A stretch of 64,000 nucleotides of DNA from positions 17,002,294 through 17,066,293 of the forward strand of contig CM026400.1 of the NCBI GenBank assembly GCA_014843695.1. The letters run 5' to 3'. The notes under the pieces were generated by a model, which was not told where the DNA came from, ran no database searches, and was given only the letters and a program-made list of their open reading frames with translations. Both the position numbers and the translations under genes were made by a program. Source of the DNA: Archivesica marissinica (lineage: Eukaryota > Mollusca > Bivalvia > Venerida > Vesicomyidae). The first letter of the stretch is position 1, and each line of letters starts with the position of its first letter. Shown piece after piece: positions 12,791-24,442 of this stretch.

Positions 12791-15700
12791 GTGTGCGTTT
12801 TCTATGTCCTCTAGTATACATGTACACACTTATCCGAAGTGTGCGTTTTCTATGCCCTCTGGTATGCATGTACACACTTATCCGAAGTGTGCGTTTTCTA
12901 TGTCCTCTAGTATACATGTGCACACTTATCCGAAGTGTGCGTTTTCTATGTCCTCTAGTATACATGTACACACTTATCAGAAGTGTGCGTTTTCTATGTC
13001 CTCTAGTATACATGTACTACATTATCCCGAAGTGTGCGTTTTCTATGTCCTCTAGTATACATGTCACACTTATCCGAAGTGTGCTTTTTCTATGTCGCCT
13101 CTAGTATACATGTACCACACTTATCCGAAGTGTGCGTTTTCTATGTCCTCAATAGTATACACTGTACACACGTATCCGAAGTGTCGTTTTTATGTCCTCT
13201 AGTATACATGTACACACTTATCCGAAGTGTGCGTTTTCTATGTCCTCTAGTATACATGTACACACTTATCCGAAGTGTGCGTTTTCTATGTCCTCTAGTA
13301 TACATGTACACACTTATCCGAAGTGTGCGTTTTCTATGTCCTCTAGTATACATGAAGTAACTGTTCCGTTCTATGTCCTCTAGTATACATGTACACACTT
13401 ATCCGAAGTGTGCGTTTTCTATGTCCTCTAGTATACATGTACACACTTATCCGAAGTGTGCGTTTTCTATGTCCTCTAGTATACATGTACACACTTATCC
13501 GAAGTGTGCGTTTTCTATGTCCTCTAGTATACATGTACACACTTATCCGAAGTGTGCGTTTTCTATGTCCTCTAGTATACATGTACACACTTATCCGAAG
13601 TGTGCGTTTTCTATGTCCTCTAGTATACATGTACACACTTATCCGAAGTGTGCGTTTTCTATGTCCTCTAGTATACATGTACACACTTATCCGAAGTGTG
13701 CGTTTTCTATGTCCTCTAGTATACATGTACACACTTATCCGAAGTGTGCGTTTTCTATGTCCTCTAGTATACATGTACACACTTATCCGAAGTGTGCGTT
13801 TTCTATGTCCTCTAGTATACATGTACACACTTATCCGAAGTGTGCGTTTTCTATGTCCTCTAGTATACATGTACACACTTATCCGAAGTGTGCGTTTTCT
13901 ATGTCCTCTAGTATACATGTACACACTTATCCGAAGTGTGCGTTTTCTATGTCCTCTAGTATACATGTACACACTTATCCGAAGTGTGCGTTTTCTATGT
14001 CCTCTAGTATACATGTACACACTTATCCGAAGTGTGCGTTTTCTATGTCCTCTAGTATACATGTACACACTTATCCGAAGTGTGCGTTTTCTATGTCCTC
14101 TAGTATACTGTAGGTGTGCGTTTTCTATGTCCTCTAGTATATAATGAAGTGTGCGTTTTCTATGTCCTCTAGTATATACTTAGGTGTGCGTTTTCTATGT
14201 CCTCTAGTATACATGTAGGTGTGCGTTTTCTATGTCCTCTAGTATACATGTACACACTTATCCGAAGTGTGCGTTTTCTATGTCCTCTAGTATACATGTA
14301 CATACTTATCCGAAGTGTGCGTTTTCTATGTCCTCTAGTATACATGTACACACTTATCCGAAGTGTGCGTTTTCTATGTCCTCTAGTATACATGTACACA
14401 CTTATCCGAAGTGTGCGTTTTCTATGTCCTCTAGTATACATGTACACACTTATCCGAAGTGTGCGTTTTCTATGTCTCACTAATACTACACACTTATCCG
14501 AAGTGTGCGTTTTCTATGTCCTCTAGTATACATGTACACACTTATCCGAAGTGTGCGTTTTCTATGTCCTCTAGTATACATGTACACACTTATCCGAAGT
14601 GTGCGTTTTCTATGTCCTCTAGTATACATGTACACACTTATCCGAAGTGTGCGTTTTCTATGTCCTCTAGTATACATGTACACACTTATCCGAAGTGTGC
14701 GTTTTCTATGTCCTCTAGTATACATGTACACACTTATCCGAAGTGTGCGTTTTCTATGTCCTCTAGTATACATGTACACACTTATCCGAAGTGTGCGTTT
14801 TCTATGTCCTCTAGTATACATGTACACACTTATCCGAAGTGTGCGTTTTCTATGTCCTCTAGTATACATGTACACAATCCGAAGTTGCGTTCTATGCTCT
14901 AGTATACTGTACACACTTATCCGAAGTGTGCGTTTTCTATGTCCTCTAGTATACATGTACACACTTATCCGAAGTGTGCGTTTTCTATGTCCTCTAGTAT
15001 ACATGTACATACTTATCCGAAGTGTGCGTTTTCTATGTCCTCTAGTATACATGTACACACTTATCCGAAGTGTGCGCTTTCAATGTCCTCTAGTATACAT
15101 GTACACACTTATCCGAAGTGTGCGTTTTCTATGTCCTCTAGTATACATGTACATACTTATCCGAAGTGTGCGTTTTCTATGTCCTCTAGTATACATGTAC
15201 ACACTTATCCGAAGTGTGCGTTTTCTATGTCCTCTAGTATACATGTACACACTTATCCGAAGTGTGCGTTTTCTATGTCCTCTAGTATACATGTACACAC
15301 TTATCCGAAGTGTGCGTTTTCTATGTCCTCTAGTATACATGTACACACTTATCCGAAGTGTGCGTTTTCTATGTCCTCTAGCATACATGTACACACTTAT
15401 CCGAAGTGTGCGTTTTCTATGTCCTCTAGTATACATGTACACACTTATCCGAAGTGTGCGTTTTCTATGTCATCTAGTATACATGTACACACTTATCCGA
15501 AGTGTTCGTTTTCTATGTCCTCTAGTATACGTGTACATACTTATCGGAATTGTGCGTTTTCTATGTCCTCTAGTATACATGTACACACTTATCCGAAGTG
15601 TGCGTTTTCTATGTCCTCTAGTATACATGTACACACTTATCCGAAGTGTGCGTTTTCTATGTCCTCTAGTATACATGTACATACTTATCCGAAGTGTGCG

Positions 15701-18019
15701 TTTTCTATGTCCTCTAGTATACATGTACACACTTATCCGAAGTGTGCGTTTTCCATGTCCTCTAGTATACATGTACACACTTATCCGAAGTGTGCGTTTT
15801 CTATGTCCTCTAGTATACATGTACATACTTATCCAAAGTGTGCGTTTTCTATGTCCTCTAGTATACATGTACACACTTATCCGAAGTGTGCGTTTTCTAT
15901 GTCCTCTAGTATACATGTACATACTTATCCGAAGTGTGCGTTTTCTATGTCCTCTAGTATACATGTACACACTTATCCGAAGTGTGCGTTTTCTATGTCC
16001 TCTAGTATACATGTACACACTTATCCGAAGTGTGCGTTTTCTATGTCCTCTAGTATACATGTACACACTTATCCGAAGTGTGCGTTTTCTATGTCCTCTA
16101 GTATACATGTACATACTTATCCGAAGTGTGCGTTTTCTATGTCCTCTAGTATACATGTACACACTTATCCGAAGTGTGCGTTTTCTATGTCCTCTAGTAT
16201 ACATGTACACACTTATCCGAAGTGTGCGTTTTCTATGTCCTCTAGTATACATGTACACACTTATCCGAAGTGTGCGTTTTCTATGTCCTCTAGTATACAT
16301 GTACACACTTATCCGAAGTGTGCGTTTTCTATGTCCTCTAGTATACATGTACACACTTATCCGAAGTGTGCGTTTTCTATGTCCTCTAGTATACATGTAC
16401 ACACTTATCCGAAGTGTGCGTTTTCTATGTCCTCTAGTATACATGTACACACTTATCCGAAGTGTTCGTTTTCTATGTCCTCTAGTATACGTGTACATAC
16501 TTATCGGAATTGTGCGTTTTCTATGTCCTCTAGTATACATGTACACACTTATCCGAATTGTGCGTTTTCTATGTCCTCTAGTATAAATGTACACACTTAT
16601 CCGAAGTGTGCGTTTTCTATGTCCTCTAGTATATATGTACATACTTATCCGAAGTGTGCGTTTTTTTCTATGTCCTCTAGTATACATGTACACACGTATC
16701 CGAAGTGTGCGTTTTCCATGTCCACTAGTATACATGTACACACTTATCCGAAGTGTGCGTTTTCTATGTCCTCTAGCATACATGTACATACTTATCCAAT
16801 GTGTGCGTTTTCTATGTCCTCTAGTATACATGTACACACTTATCCGAAGTGTGCGTTTTCTATGTCCTCTAGTATACATGTACATACTTATCCGAAGTGT
16901 GCGTTTTCTATGTCCTCTAGTATACATGTACACACTTATCCGAAGTGTGCGTTTTCTATGTCCTCTAGTATACATGTACACACTTATCCGAAGTGTGCGT
17001 TTTCTATGTCCTCTAGTATATATGTACACACTTATCCGAAGTGTGCGTTTTCTATGTCATCTAGCATACATGTACACACTTATCCGAAGTGTGCTTTTTC
17101 TATGTCCTCTAGCATACATGTACACACTTATCCGAAGTGTGCGTTTTCTATGTCCGCTAGCATACATGTACACATTTATCCGAAGTGTGCGTTTTCTATG
17201 TCCTCTAGTATACATGTACACACTTATCCGAAATGTGCGTTTTCTATGTCCTCTAGTATACATGTACACACTTATCCGAAATGTGTGTTTTCTATGTCCT
17301 CTAGTATACATGTACACACTTATCCGAAGTGTGCGTTTTCTATGTCCTCTAGCATACGTGTACACACTTATCCGAAGTGTGCGTTTTCTATGTCCTCTAG
17401 CATACGTGTACACACTTATCCGAAGTGTGCGTTTTCTATGTCCTCTAGCATACGTGTACACACTTATCCGAAGTGTGCGTTTTCTATGTCCTCTAGTATA
17501 CATGTACATACTTATTCGAAGTGTGCGTTTTCTATGTCCTCTAGTATACATGTACACACTTATCCGAAGTGTGCGTTTTCCATGTCCTCTAGCATACGTG
17601 TACACACTTATCCGAAGTGTGCGTTTTCTATGTCCTCTAGTATATATGTACACACTTATCCGAAGTGTGCGTTTTCCATGTCCTCTAGCATACGTGTACA
17701 CACTTATCCGAAGTGTGCGTTTTCTATGTCCTCTAGTATATATGTACACACTTATCCGAAGTGTGCGTTTTCCATGTCCTCTAGCATACGTGTACACACT
17801 TATCCGAATTGTGCGTTTTCCATGTCCTCTAGCATACGTGTACACACTTATCCGAAATGTGCGTTTTCTATGTCCTCTAGCATACGTGTACACACTTATC
17901 CGAAGTGTGCGTTTTCTATGTCCTGTAGTATATATCCGAAGTGTACGTTTTCCATGTCCTCTAGCATACGTGTACACACTTATCCGAAGTGTGCGTTTTC
18001 TATGTCCTCTAGCATACGT
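12791..18019 (+). repeat. 48-bp satellite, about 109 monomers
   Basis: Monomer: gtgtgcgttttctatgtcct, ctagtatacatgtacacact, tatccgaa. Because 48 is a multiple of three, all six frames stay open over long distances (up to 1,034 codons). These frames have no codon-level conservation and are not genes. Each junction contains CACACTT-atccg-AAGTGTG, a 7-bp-stem hairpin. The right 1 kb is the most divergent part (gcatacgtg, tatatatg, gaaatgtg variants). Confidence 0.97.
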
Positions 18020-18241
18020 GGAAAATATAAAACCTTATTTTGACTAGGATAATCTCATTGTCGTCACACTCTCTCCTATCCCTCGTTATGTTCTTCCATA
18101 GCAAATCCATATATCAAAGAAATGAACGTGCGTAAATCACTTTTATAATGTATTATTAACATTTCTGGTGTCATAAACGGAAACCTCATACCGTGCAAGT
18201 TTGTCTCTCTGGACAGATATATCCATTTAGTCATCATTTTG
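18020..18241. other. Short unassigned spacer
   Basis: Ordinary AT-rich DNA separating the 48-bp array from the short 26-bp array. No coding signal. Confidence 0.6.
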
Positions 18242-18415
18242 AATCCCAATTCGACGATGCACTGTCCAATCCCAAGTCGACGATGCACTGTCCAATCCCA
18301 AGTCGACGATGCACTGTCCAATCCCAAGTCGACGATGCACTGTCCAATCCCAATTCGACGATGCACTGTCCAATCCCAATTCGACGATGCACTGTCTTAA
18401 TCCCAAGTCGGCAAG
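18242..18415 (-). repeat. Short inverted array of the 26-bp SalI satellite
   Basis: About 6.5 copies of caatcccaagtcgacgatgc + actgtc. Its reverse complement (tgcatcgtcgacttgggatt...cag) matches the monomer of the large array at 41256-43367 except at about four positions. It is therefore the same satellite family, inverted and 23 kb away. Confidence 0.92.
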
Positions 18416-18816
18416 TGCACGTGACGATGTCTAAGTATAATTTGACGTTGAATTAAATCGGTCACACATTGTCACAAAATGAGTTACATTCTAAGTTACA
18501 CCACACCAAATGTTCCACTTGTATAATACACGATTTACTTCCAATACGATTAGATTAATAAACTCAAGTCTGCTACATTAAGTTCTTAGGTATGTCATGT
18601 TAACTGGATTGTATACAACCCAGCCTGTCTAAGGACAACATAAGGCGCCGCATAGCACCAGCGCATAGCATACTTGTATTTCAGATCAGTCCGACTTCTA
18701 AGGTTATTTGGCGACTTTCTTGCTTTGAATGATAGAAGACACCTGGGTGTCAGTGTAGAGCCACCGACCTACCGTAAGCGTACATCACCTGGATAGCTTC
18801 CTCAAATGCAAGAATT
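18416..18816. other. Unassigned sequence
   Basis: No gene found. A short stretch near 18725-18815 (accaccgacct... ggatagct) weakly resembles 41010-41100 and may be an old SINE tail. Confidence 0.5.
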
Positions 18817-19040
18817 AAAGTTTAAACGTTATTTATTTTACAATGATTGCAAAGCAAGTTTTAACAACTTATATTAATCACTCTCGTTGGCGCTAATGAA
18901 AGCGTATAAGTGGTCATTCGTGTGTGGAGTACCCGGAGAAAACCAAACTGTCCGATCTGGCGACCACCGTACCATCTTACATACTTCCCGGTCCGAAGAT
19001 CGAACCCATTGATGAGAAGCTAGCGCGCTAACCGGATAAC
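18817..19040 (-). repeat. SINE-A, diverged
   Basis: Minus-strand copy with tail (attttacaatgattgcaaag), body (gagtacccggagaaaacc; gatctggcgaccaccgtacc) and B-box region (tccgaagatcgaaccc). The head is partly deleted. Confidence 0.85.
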
Positions 19041-19077
19041 CTGTAAACATTAAGCATCCACATAGGCTAAGATGAAG

Positions 19078-19600
19078 TCACATTTGAAGTCTACGGTCGT
19101 AACCACTAGACCAGGTAGACCACGGAATAGTTGACTTCTCTTTCAATTTGAAAAGTTCAATCGAAGTTGAAAACGCTTTTGATGCTAAACTGAAAGTCAA
19201 GACAGGGTTGAGAACTCGATGCAATGTTTGTAAGTCAGCTAGGTCAAAGTAGGATAAGTGCACGTGATTCGACGCCAGTGACATTAACTACTAAGCCATG
19301 GACGCTCTAGACTATTTGAGTCTTATCGAAGTAGAAATAGAAAACGTTCTTGATACTAAACTGAAAGTCAAGTCAGGGTTGAAAACAAACTCGATGCAAT
19401 TTTCTTAAATCAGCTACATCAAAATAGGTTAGGAGCACGTGATTTGACGCCAATGACCGTAACCACTAAGTCATGGAGGCCTCAGAAAATCTTCTCTACG
19501 AAGTCCACGAGAAGTAGACAATGCTATTGATGCACAACTGATGTCACGGTTGAGAACTGACTCAATGCAAAACTAATAATCCCATCCCAAGTCAAAAATG
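19078..19600 (-). repeat. About 178-bp tandem repeat carrying tRNA-Ser-like 5' halves
   Basis: Three diverged units share 'actaaactgaaagtcaag', 'gggttgagaac', 'ctcgatgcaat' and 'gtgattygacgccartgac'. On the minus strand the unit begins like a type II tRNA (ggcctccatgacttagtggttacgg), as in a tRNA-Ser 5' half. Related modules are at 22.0 and 31.2 kb. Confidence 0.7.
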
Positions 19601-19611
19601 GACTCGATACC

Positions 19612-20316
19612 AAAATGAGACGTCAACTCCCAAGTATAAAGCGAACGTCATACTCTAATGAGACGTCAGCTCCCAAGTATACAGCGACCGTCATAATTTA
19701 ATGAAGTGACAACTTCCAAGTATAAAGCGAGCGTCATACTCTAATGAAGTGACAACTCCCAAGTACACAGCGAGCGTCATACTCTAATGAGACGTCAACT
19801 CACAAGTATACAGCGAGCGTCATACTCTAATGAGACGTCAACTCACAAGTATACAGCGAACGTCATAGTCTAATGAGACGTCAACTCCCAAGTATCTAGC
19901 AAACGTCATACTCTAATGAGAGGTCAACTCCCAAGTATACAGTGAACGTCATAACCCTAATGAGACGTCAACTCACAAGTATACAGCGAGCGTCATACTC
20001 TAATGGGAGGTCAACTCCCAAGTATACAGCGAACGTCATAACCCTAATGAGACGTCAACTCACAAGTATACAGCGAGCGTCATACTCTAATGAGACCTCA
20101 ACTCCCAAGTATACAGCGAACGTCATACTCTAATGAATGACAACTCCCAAGTATACAGCGAACGTCATACTCTAATGAATGACAACTCCCAAGTATACAG
20201 CGAACGTCATACTTTAATGAAGCGAAAACTCCCAAATATAAAGCGAACCCCATACTTTAATGAAGCGAAAACTCCCAAGTATAAAGCGACCGCCATACTC
20301 TAATGAAGCGACACCT
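19612..20316 (+). repeat. 43-bp minisatellite, about 16 copies
   Basis: Unit: actctaatgagacgtcaact, cccaagtatacagcgaacgt, cat. Variants have gaagtgacaact or gaatgacaact (41 bp) and cacaag for cccaag. The right edge is the most degenerate (aaagcgaacccc). Confidence 0.95.
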
Positions 20317-20519
20317 CATAAGCAAAGAGCAGTCTGAGCTTTCAAGTTGTTACCGATTTGTCACGCTCAATCATTTTGTCACTCTCGATCATTGCAGTTT
20401 ACGATTTCCTTCCGATGTTCCAATTGTAAGACACTATATAGTTGGTAATGCTAGTAGTTTGGTTGCAACGAATTCTAGGATCGCGATAAATGGATTGCAT
20501 ATTGTCTAATCTTGTCTAA

Positions 20520-20634
20520 GGAAATACCAGGCCCGTAGGCACACTGAGGCACACCATGGCAGTTACCTCGGTGTATATGGAAATACCAGGCCCGTAGGCA
20601 TACTGACGCACACCATGGCAGTTGCCTCGGTTAA
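20520..20634 (+). repeat. 59-bp tandem duplication
   Basis: Two copies of ggaaataccaggcccgtagg ... cagttacctcgg lie back to back at 20520 and 20579 with few differences. A weaker match to 'cccgtagccacactaaggca' is at about 45350. Confidence 0.85.
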
Positions 20635-20867
20635 AATGTCCAAAGCCAAAAAATTATAAATGAAAAATTAAATAAATAAAATGCAAACAATATCCCTTTG
20701 CTGTATAAAATGTTGACTTCTAGAGAGCTGAAAGGTCGGTACATACGTCTAAACTCATTAAATCAGAACACGCATGAAATCATTTCTATACCCTATTGCT
20801 TTTAAGGGGCAACATGCTCCCGGACCCCCTAGATTGCATCGGTTGAAATTTGCCTCTGGTCATTTAC

Positions 20868-20951
20868 GCTTTCATCCGCGCCAACGAGAGTGATTAATAT
20901 AAGTTGTTAGAACTTGCTTCGCAATCGTTGTAAAATAAATAAAGTTTTTAA
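20868..20951 (+). repeat. SINE-A tail fragment
   Basis: Begins at 'cgctttcatccgcgccaacg' and ends 'aaataaataaagttt'. The head and body are missing. Confidence 0.85.
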
Positions 20952-20996
20952 AGATACAGCAGTGCATTAGAGCATTGAGTATATGTTGGATCAACA

Positions 20997-21192
20997 CCCC
21001 CTCCTTGGCCGAATGGATACGGTCGCTGCTTTCAAAGCACTTGCCCATCACCGCTGTCTGTTCAAATCCAACTAGGGGTATCGAATGATTCCATGTGAAA
21101 AAATATCCATCTGGCTTGTGGATGGATGGTGGCTCTACCCGAGTGTCCGTCCGTGCGTGTAATACTGCTCGCAGAGGCACCCGGGGTCTCTC
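20997..21192 (+). repeat. SINE-E with type II tRNA-like head
   Basis: Head 'ccttggccgaatggatacgg' plus 'ctttcaaagca' resembles a Ser/Leu-type tRNA, and the B box is gttcaaatcc. The body (tgtccgtccgtgcgtgtaat, actgctcgcagaggcacccgg) recurs at 22.8 kb. Confidence 0.7.
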
Positions 21193-21590
21193 AACAACAT
21201 TACCAACTTGTTCAGTGAGAACCCACCTCTCTCCTATTAAGTAGTTCGATCGTTTCCGGTATTAAGCAGATTCATGATCAATGCCTATGAATTTTCTATA
21301 GTGTGCGCATCACACGGTTCGACCTCTCACTGTTGCTGAATGTTTTATGACCTGTCATATTCTTCAAACGTACCAGTCACACATCACGCCCCTATCAATG
21401 TAAGCTGCTAAATACGGGATATCGGTGTCTGGATAATTTCCTGTGAAATAAACCTAATCCACTCAGTGTCTCTTTCGTCATTGATTACTGGCTCAGTTCA
21501 AAGCATTTATTTATTCCAATTTATGTCATGCAAAATGCGTACGGCTGTATGTGCAATGTCATTACAGCATTGTACACCCAAAAGATAGGC
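21193..21590. other. Unassigned sequence
   Basis: No recognisable gene. It contains a diverged 'attaagtagttcgatcg' stretch but no complete element. Confidence 0.5.
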
Positions 21591-21597
21591 TTCAAAT

Positions 21598-21723
21598 ATT
21601 GATCTATATATTCCAAGACCTAGATGTGAAATGTACAAGCAATCTTTAGAATACTCTGGTTTTGGACCATGGAATATGGAGTTGTCTACCATTGGAAATG
21701 TAGACGTCCAGTTCTTTAAATAT
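21598..21723 (+). mobile_element. LINE ORF2 C-terminal fragment
   Basis: Translates on the plus strand to a diverged form of the C-terminal LINE motif (PRCEMYKQSLEYSG, then a WN-like and LST segment). It aligns with the better copy at 34485-34640. It stops where the 29-bp minisatellite starts. Confidence 0.6.
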
Positions 21724-22008
21724 CGGCGAGGGTAAATGAGTTGAAGATACAGCAGCGAGGGCAACTGAGTTGAAGGTACAGCGGCGAGGGCCAATGGATT
21801 GAAGATACAGCGGCGAGGGTAAATGAGTTGAAGGTACAGCGGCGAGGGCACATTATTTGAAGGTACAGCGGCGAGGGCCAGTGTATTGAAGGTACAGCGG
21901 CGAGGACACATTATTTGAAGGTACAGCGGCGAGGGCCAGTGTATTGAAGGTACAGCGGCGAGGACACATTATTTGAAGGTACAGCGGCGAGGGCAAGTGA
22001 TTTAAAGT
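21717..22008 (+). repeat. 29-bp minisatellite, about 10 copies
   Basis: Unit: ttgaaggtacagcggcgagg + a 9-base variable end (gcacattat, gccagtgta or gtaaatgag). The last two end types alternate towards the right, giving a 58-bp dimer. It is followed by a tRNA-Ser-like module. Confidence 0.93.
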
Positions 22009-22054
22009 CAATGACATTAATCACTTGACCATGGAGGCCCAAGTGACAGGAATT
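22004..22054 (-). repeat. tRNA-Ser-like 5' half
   Basis: Minus strand reads ggcctccatggtcaagtgat then taatgtcattgactttaaat, which is the A-box arm plus anticodon arm of a type II tRNA. The same module is in the arrays at 19.2-19.5 and 31.1-31.7 kb. There is no T-arm, so it is not a functional tRNA. Confidence 0.6.
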
Positions 22055-22684
22055 ACAATAAGAATATAATATTAACTAGGAGTGTGTAAATAAACTTTGA
22101 ATGTCATGTTTTAAAATTCTTGAACTTACGAAAGAAATATATGAATATTTTCCCTGCGTAGCCAGATTTCCCCTTAAAAGCAGGATTTATTTCTATCAGA
22201 AATCTAACCAAATGTATATTGACGTGTTTTTGTTTTTTCTCTATCAAATCCACGCGTGAAATTGCGTGATTTGCGTGAGCGTTGGTTTTGTGACACATCA
22301 ATTTCTGATTTAGGAGTTCCGTAACTCGATAGATGTTGGAAACTTTGTCATTGTGCCGCCGTAATTACGACTAATCTTTCGACATGCGATGTAATATAGG
22401 ACCTGCGCTGAGTTTTGTCAGAATTGCTAGAAGATTGAGAGCTGTCATGGAAATTTGTTGTACCGATAAATAATGCTGTTGAAAAGGGCATGAATTGAAG
22501 CAAGGCACGCAACCGAAGTGTTATGTATTCGTTTTTAGTTCACATTTATGACCAATGTGCATTCATTGATTGTATTTTAAGCGCATGACAGCATCTCCAT
22601 TAGTGAGTTTTGTTAGAAAGTGTTGCCATTTTTTTGTTCGTGGATGGGATTAACTCGCACTCACATTATAGGTCATATGGTAAC
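22055..22684. other. Unassigned sequence
   Basis: No tandem repeat, SINE or supported exon was found. Short open frames here lack any recognisable motif. Confidence 0.55.
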
Positions 22685-22765
22685 GTTTTATACTTTATTT
22701 ATTTTACAACGATTGCGAAGCAAGTTTTTTAACAACTCTCGTTGGCACGGATGAAAGCGTAAATG
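22685..22765 (-). repeat. SINE-A tail fragment
   Basis: Minus-strand tail (attttacaacgattgcgaag) continuing to 'ctcgttggcacggatgaaag', then replaced by SINE-E sequence. Confidence 0.85.
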
Positions 22766-22940
22766 TGGTAATTCCATACTTGCCCCTCGCCACTGCATAA
22801 TCGACAGGAATGCCTGGTGTGTCGGATTCTTTCATGTGAGCAAACGATCAAGCTGTCTTGAAGAAGGTCGAAGGTTCTACCCTGGTGCCCGTTCGTGTCC
22901 GAAATACTGCTCGGAAGCACCCGGATACTCCTTCACCATA
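22766..22940 (+). repeat. SINE-E, second copy
   Basis: Shares 'gtgcccgttcgtgtccgaaa' and 'tactgctcggaagcacccgg' with 20997-21192. The head is too diverged to identify a tRNA type. Confidence 0.65.
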
Positions 22941-23169
22941 CGTATATGGGGAGTCGCCAAATGACCGAAGCTGTCCGTATCTAGCGGACCAGTTTATATA
23001 ATGGATATATCCGGTATTGAGGCCTAAATTCGTAATTTTGTTATTGCATCAGAATTGACAAACGTTACACCAGTTTACATGTAGGAACTATTTTCGTTGT
23101 TTATCGGCGAATAAAACACGGTTTGGAGTTCTGATGCGTATGAATTAATTAACCAGGCCCGTACTTACT

Positions 23170-23412
23170 TTAAACTTTATTTATTTTACAACGATTACGA
23201 AGCAAGTTCTAACAACTTATATTAATCACTCTCGTTGGCGCGGATGAAAGCGTAAATGTGATCATTCCTGTGGGAGGAAACCGGAGAACCCGGAGAAAAC
23301 CCATAGGTCCGGGTCTGGCGACGATCGTACAATCTCACATACTTCCTGTTCCGAGGATCGAACCCAGGTTGCATTGGTGAGAAGCGAGCGCACTAACCAT
23401 CGCTAATCGGTC
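23170..23412 (-). repeat. SINE-A, full length
   Basis: Complete minus-strand copy, tail at 23170 and tRNA-like head near 23410 (gattagcgatggttagtgcg on the sense strand). The body has small changes (aacccataggtccgggtctg). Confidence 0.92.
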
Positions 23413-23635
23413 ATATGGTGATCCAGTTACCATTAGTGGAAGAAGGTTGCATGTGCCCCTTAGACCAGTTCAATATGAAAGCGCATAGTTTTTTTTATGG
23501 TGTCAGTATATGTGTGTTATGGTGTCAGTTAAATAAGTTATTCTGGTGTATAAATAAGAACAATTACAGAATAAGGTCAGGGAGTTTAGTTTGTTTATAC
23601 ACATTTAGTTAAGCTCGATTACGAAACAAAGGGTT

Positions 23636-24295
23636 AACTTTCAAAAAGCAGTCTTAATGTTTAAAACACTCAATGGCCTAGCACTAGGCTGGGTCCCAGT
23701 CTGTCAATTGTTCACTTTTTAACTTCTGGCAAAATGACACGTTGATATTATCAGAAGCTCAATAAGGCCCAATTAATAGTCTCGGTGTTTAAATGTATGT
23801 ATTCGACTGACCAGGCAACATATATCGACGCCTGTTCCCAGGCTAGCCTAGCACCTGTCTAGCTGCAAGAGTCATTCAGATTTACATGTTCGAACTCAAA
23901 ACTTGCGATCATCCGCCAATCTCTAACTTTCCCCTCCTCAGCCAACTACTGAAGTTTTTAGAAAATCGTTCTTATATTCAGTGTCACACTTGTGGAATTC
24001 CCTCCCTTGTCACACCAAAACAGCACATTCTGTTCCACACTTCAAAGCTTTATATATCAGGTGGTGCAAAGAACAGACCAATAACCTAATAAACTGATAA
24101 TTTAAAATTATACACGAATATAAGTTATTAGTTCTTGCAGCTTATATCTTATTTCCTATGAAAGTTTTACTGGTTACTGTTTAGTTTCATTATGCTATTT
24201 CATGTTGTAATTTGTTGAGTGTCTCGTGGTAGACTGAATTCTTCAAATGAGTTCTCTCGTTAAATAAAGTCTTTATTATTATTATTATAATAAAC
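23636..24295 (+). mobile_element. CR1/L2-like LINE 3' end, split by a hAT-like MITE
   Basis: Before the insertion the plus strand encodes FQKAVLMFKTLNGLA, a hallmark of the LINE RT C-terminus. After it come a frameshifted 'SHLWNSLPCHTKTAHSV' and FKAL segments. The 3' UTR ends in aataaagtc and a (tta)n tail at about 24270-24290. Several frameshifts show it is dead. Confidence 0.75.
23685..23846. mobile_element. hAT-like MITE, 162 bp, with 8-bp TSD
   Basis: Flanked by exact 8-bp direct repeats cctagcac (23677-23684 and 23847-23854). The ends are imperfect inverted repeats: taggctgggtcccag on the left, ctgttcccaggctag on the right. The 8-bp TSD with TAG-type ends fits the hAT superfamily. A second copy is at 25839-25989. 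Confidence 0.8.
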
Positions 24296-24442
24296 AAGTT
24301 CTTACAACTTATATTAATCACAATCGATACCTCATTCCTGATGGAATTCATCGCCACGAGGGAGAGAGTAGAGGCAACGTGGAATGTAAATGCCTTGCCT
24401 AAGGGCACACTCGTAACGGCTCCAGTGGGGTTCGAACTCCAC
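24293..24442 (-). repeat. SINE-B, 5'-truncated
   Basis: Minus-strand copy from tail (acaagttcttacaacttata) to the B-box region (ggttcgaactcc). The tRNA-like head beyond that is missing. It abuts the LINE (tta)n tail. Confidence 0.85.

Noticed and set aside
11716..13104. ORFs spanning the N run
   Set aside because: They cross 1,000 undetermined bases and join two unrelated satellites.
14939..18043. 1,034-codon plus-strand ORF and the similar long ORFs on both strands of 12.8-18.0 kb
   Set aside because: Pure products of the 48-bp satellite. Frames are open on both strands, with substitutions at all codon positions and no start context.
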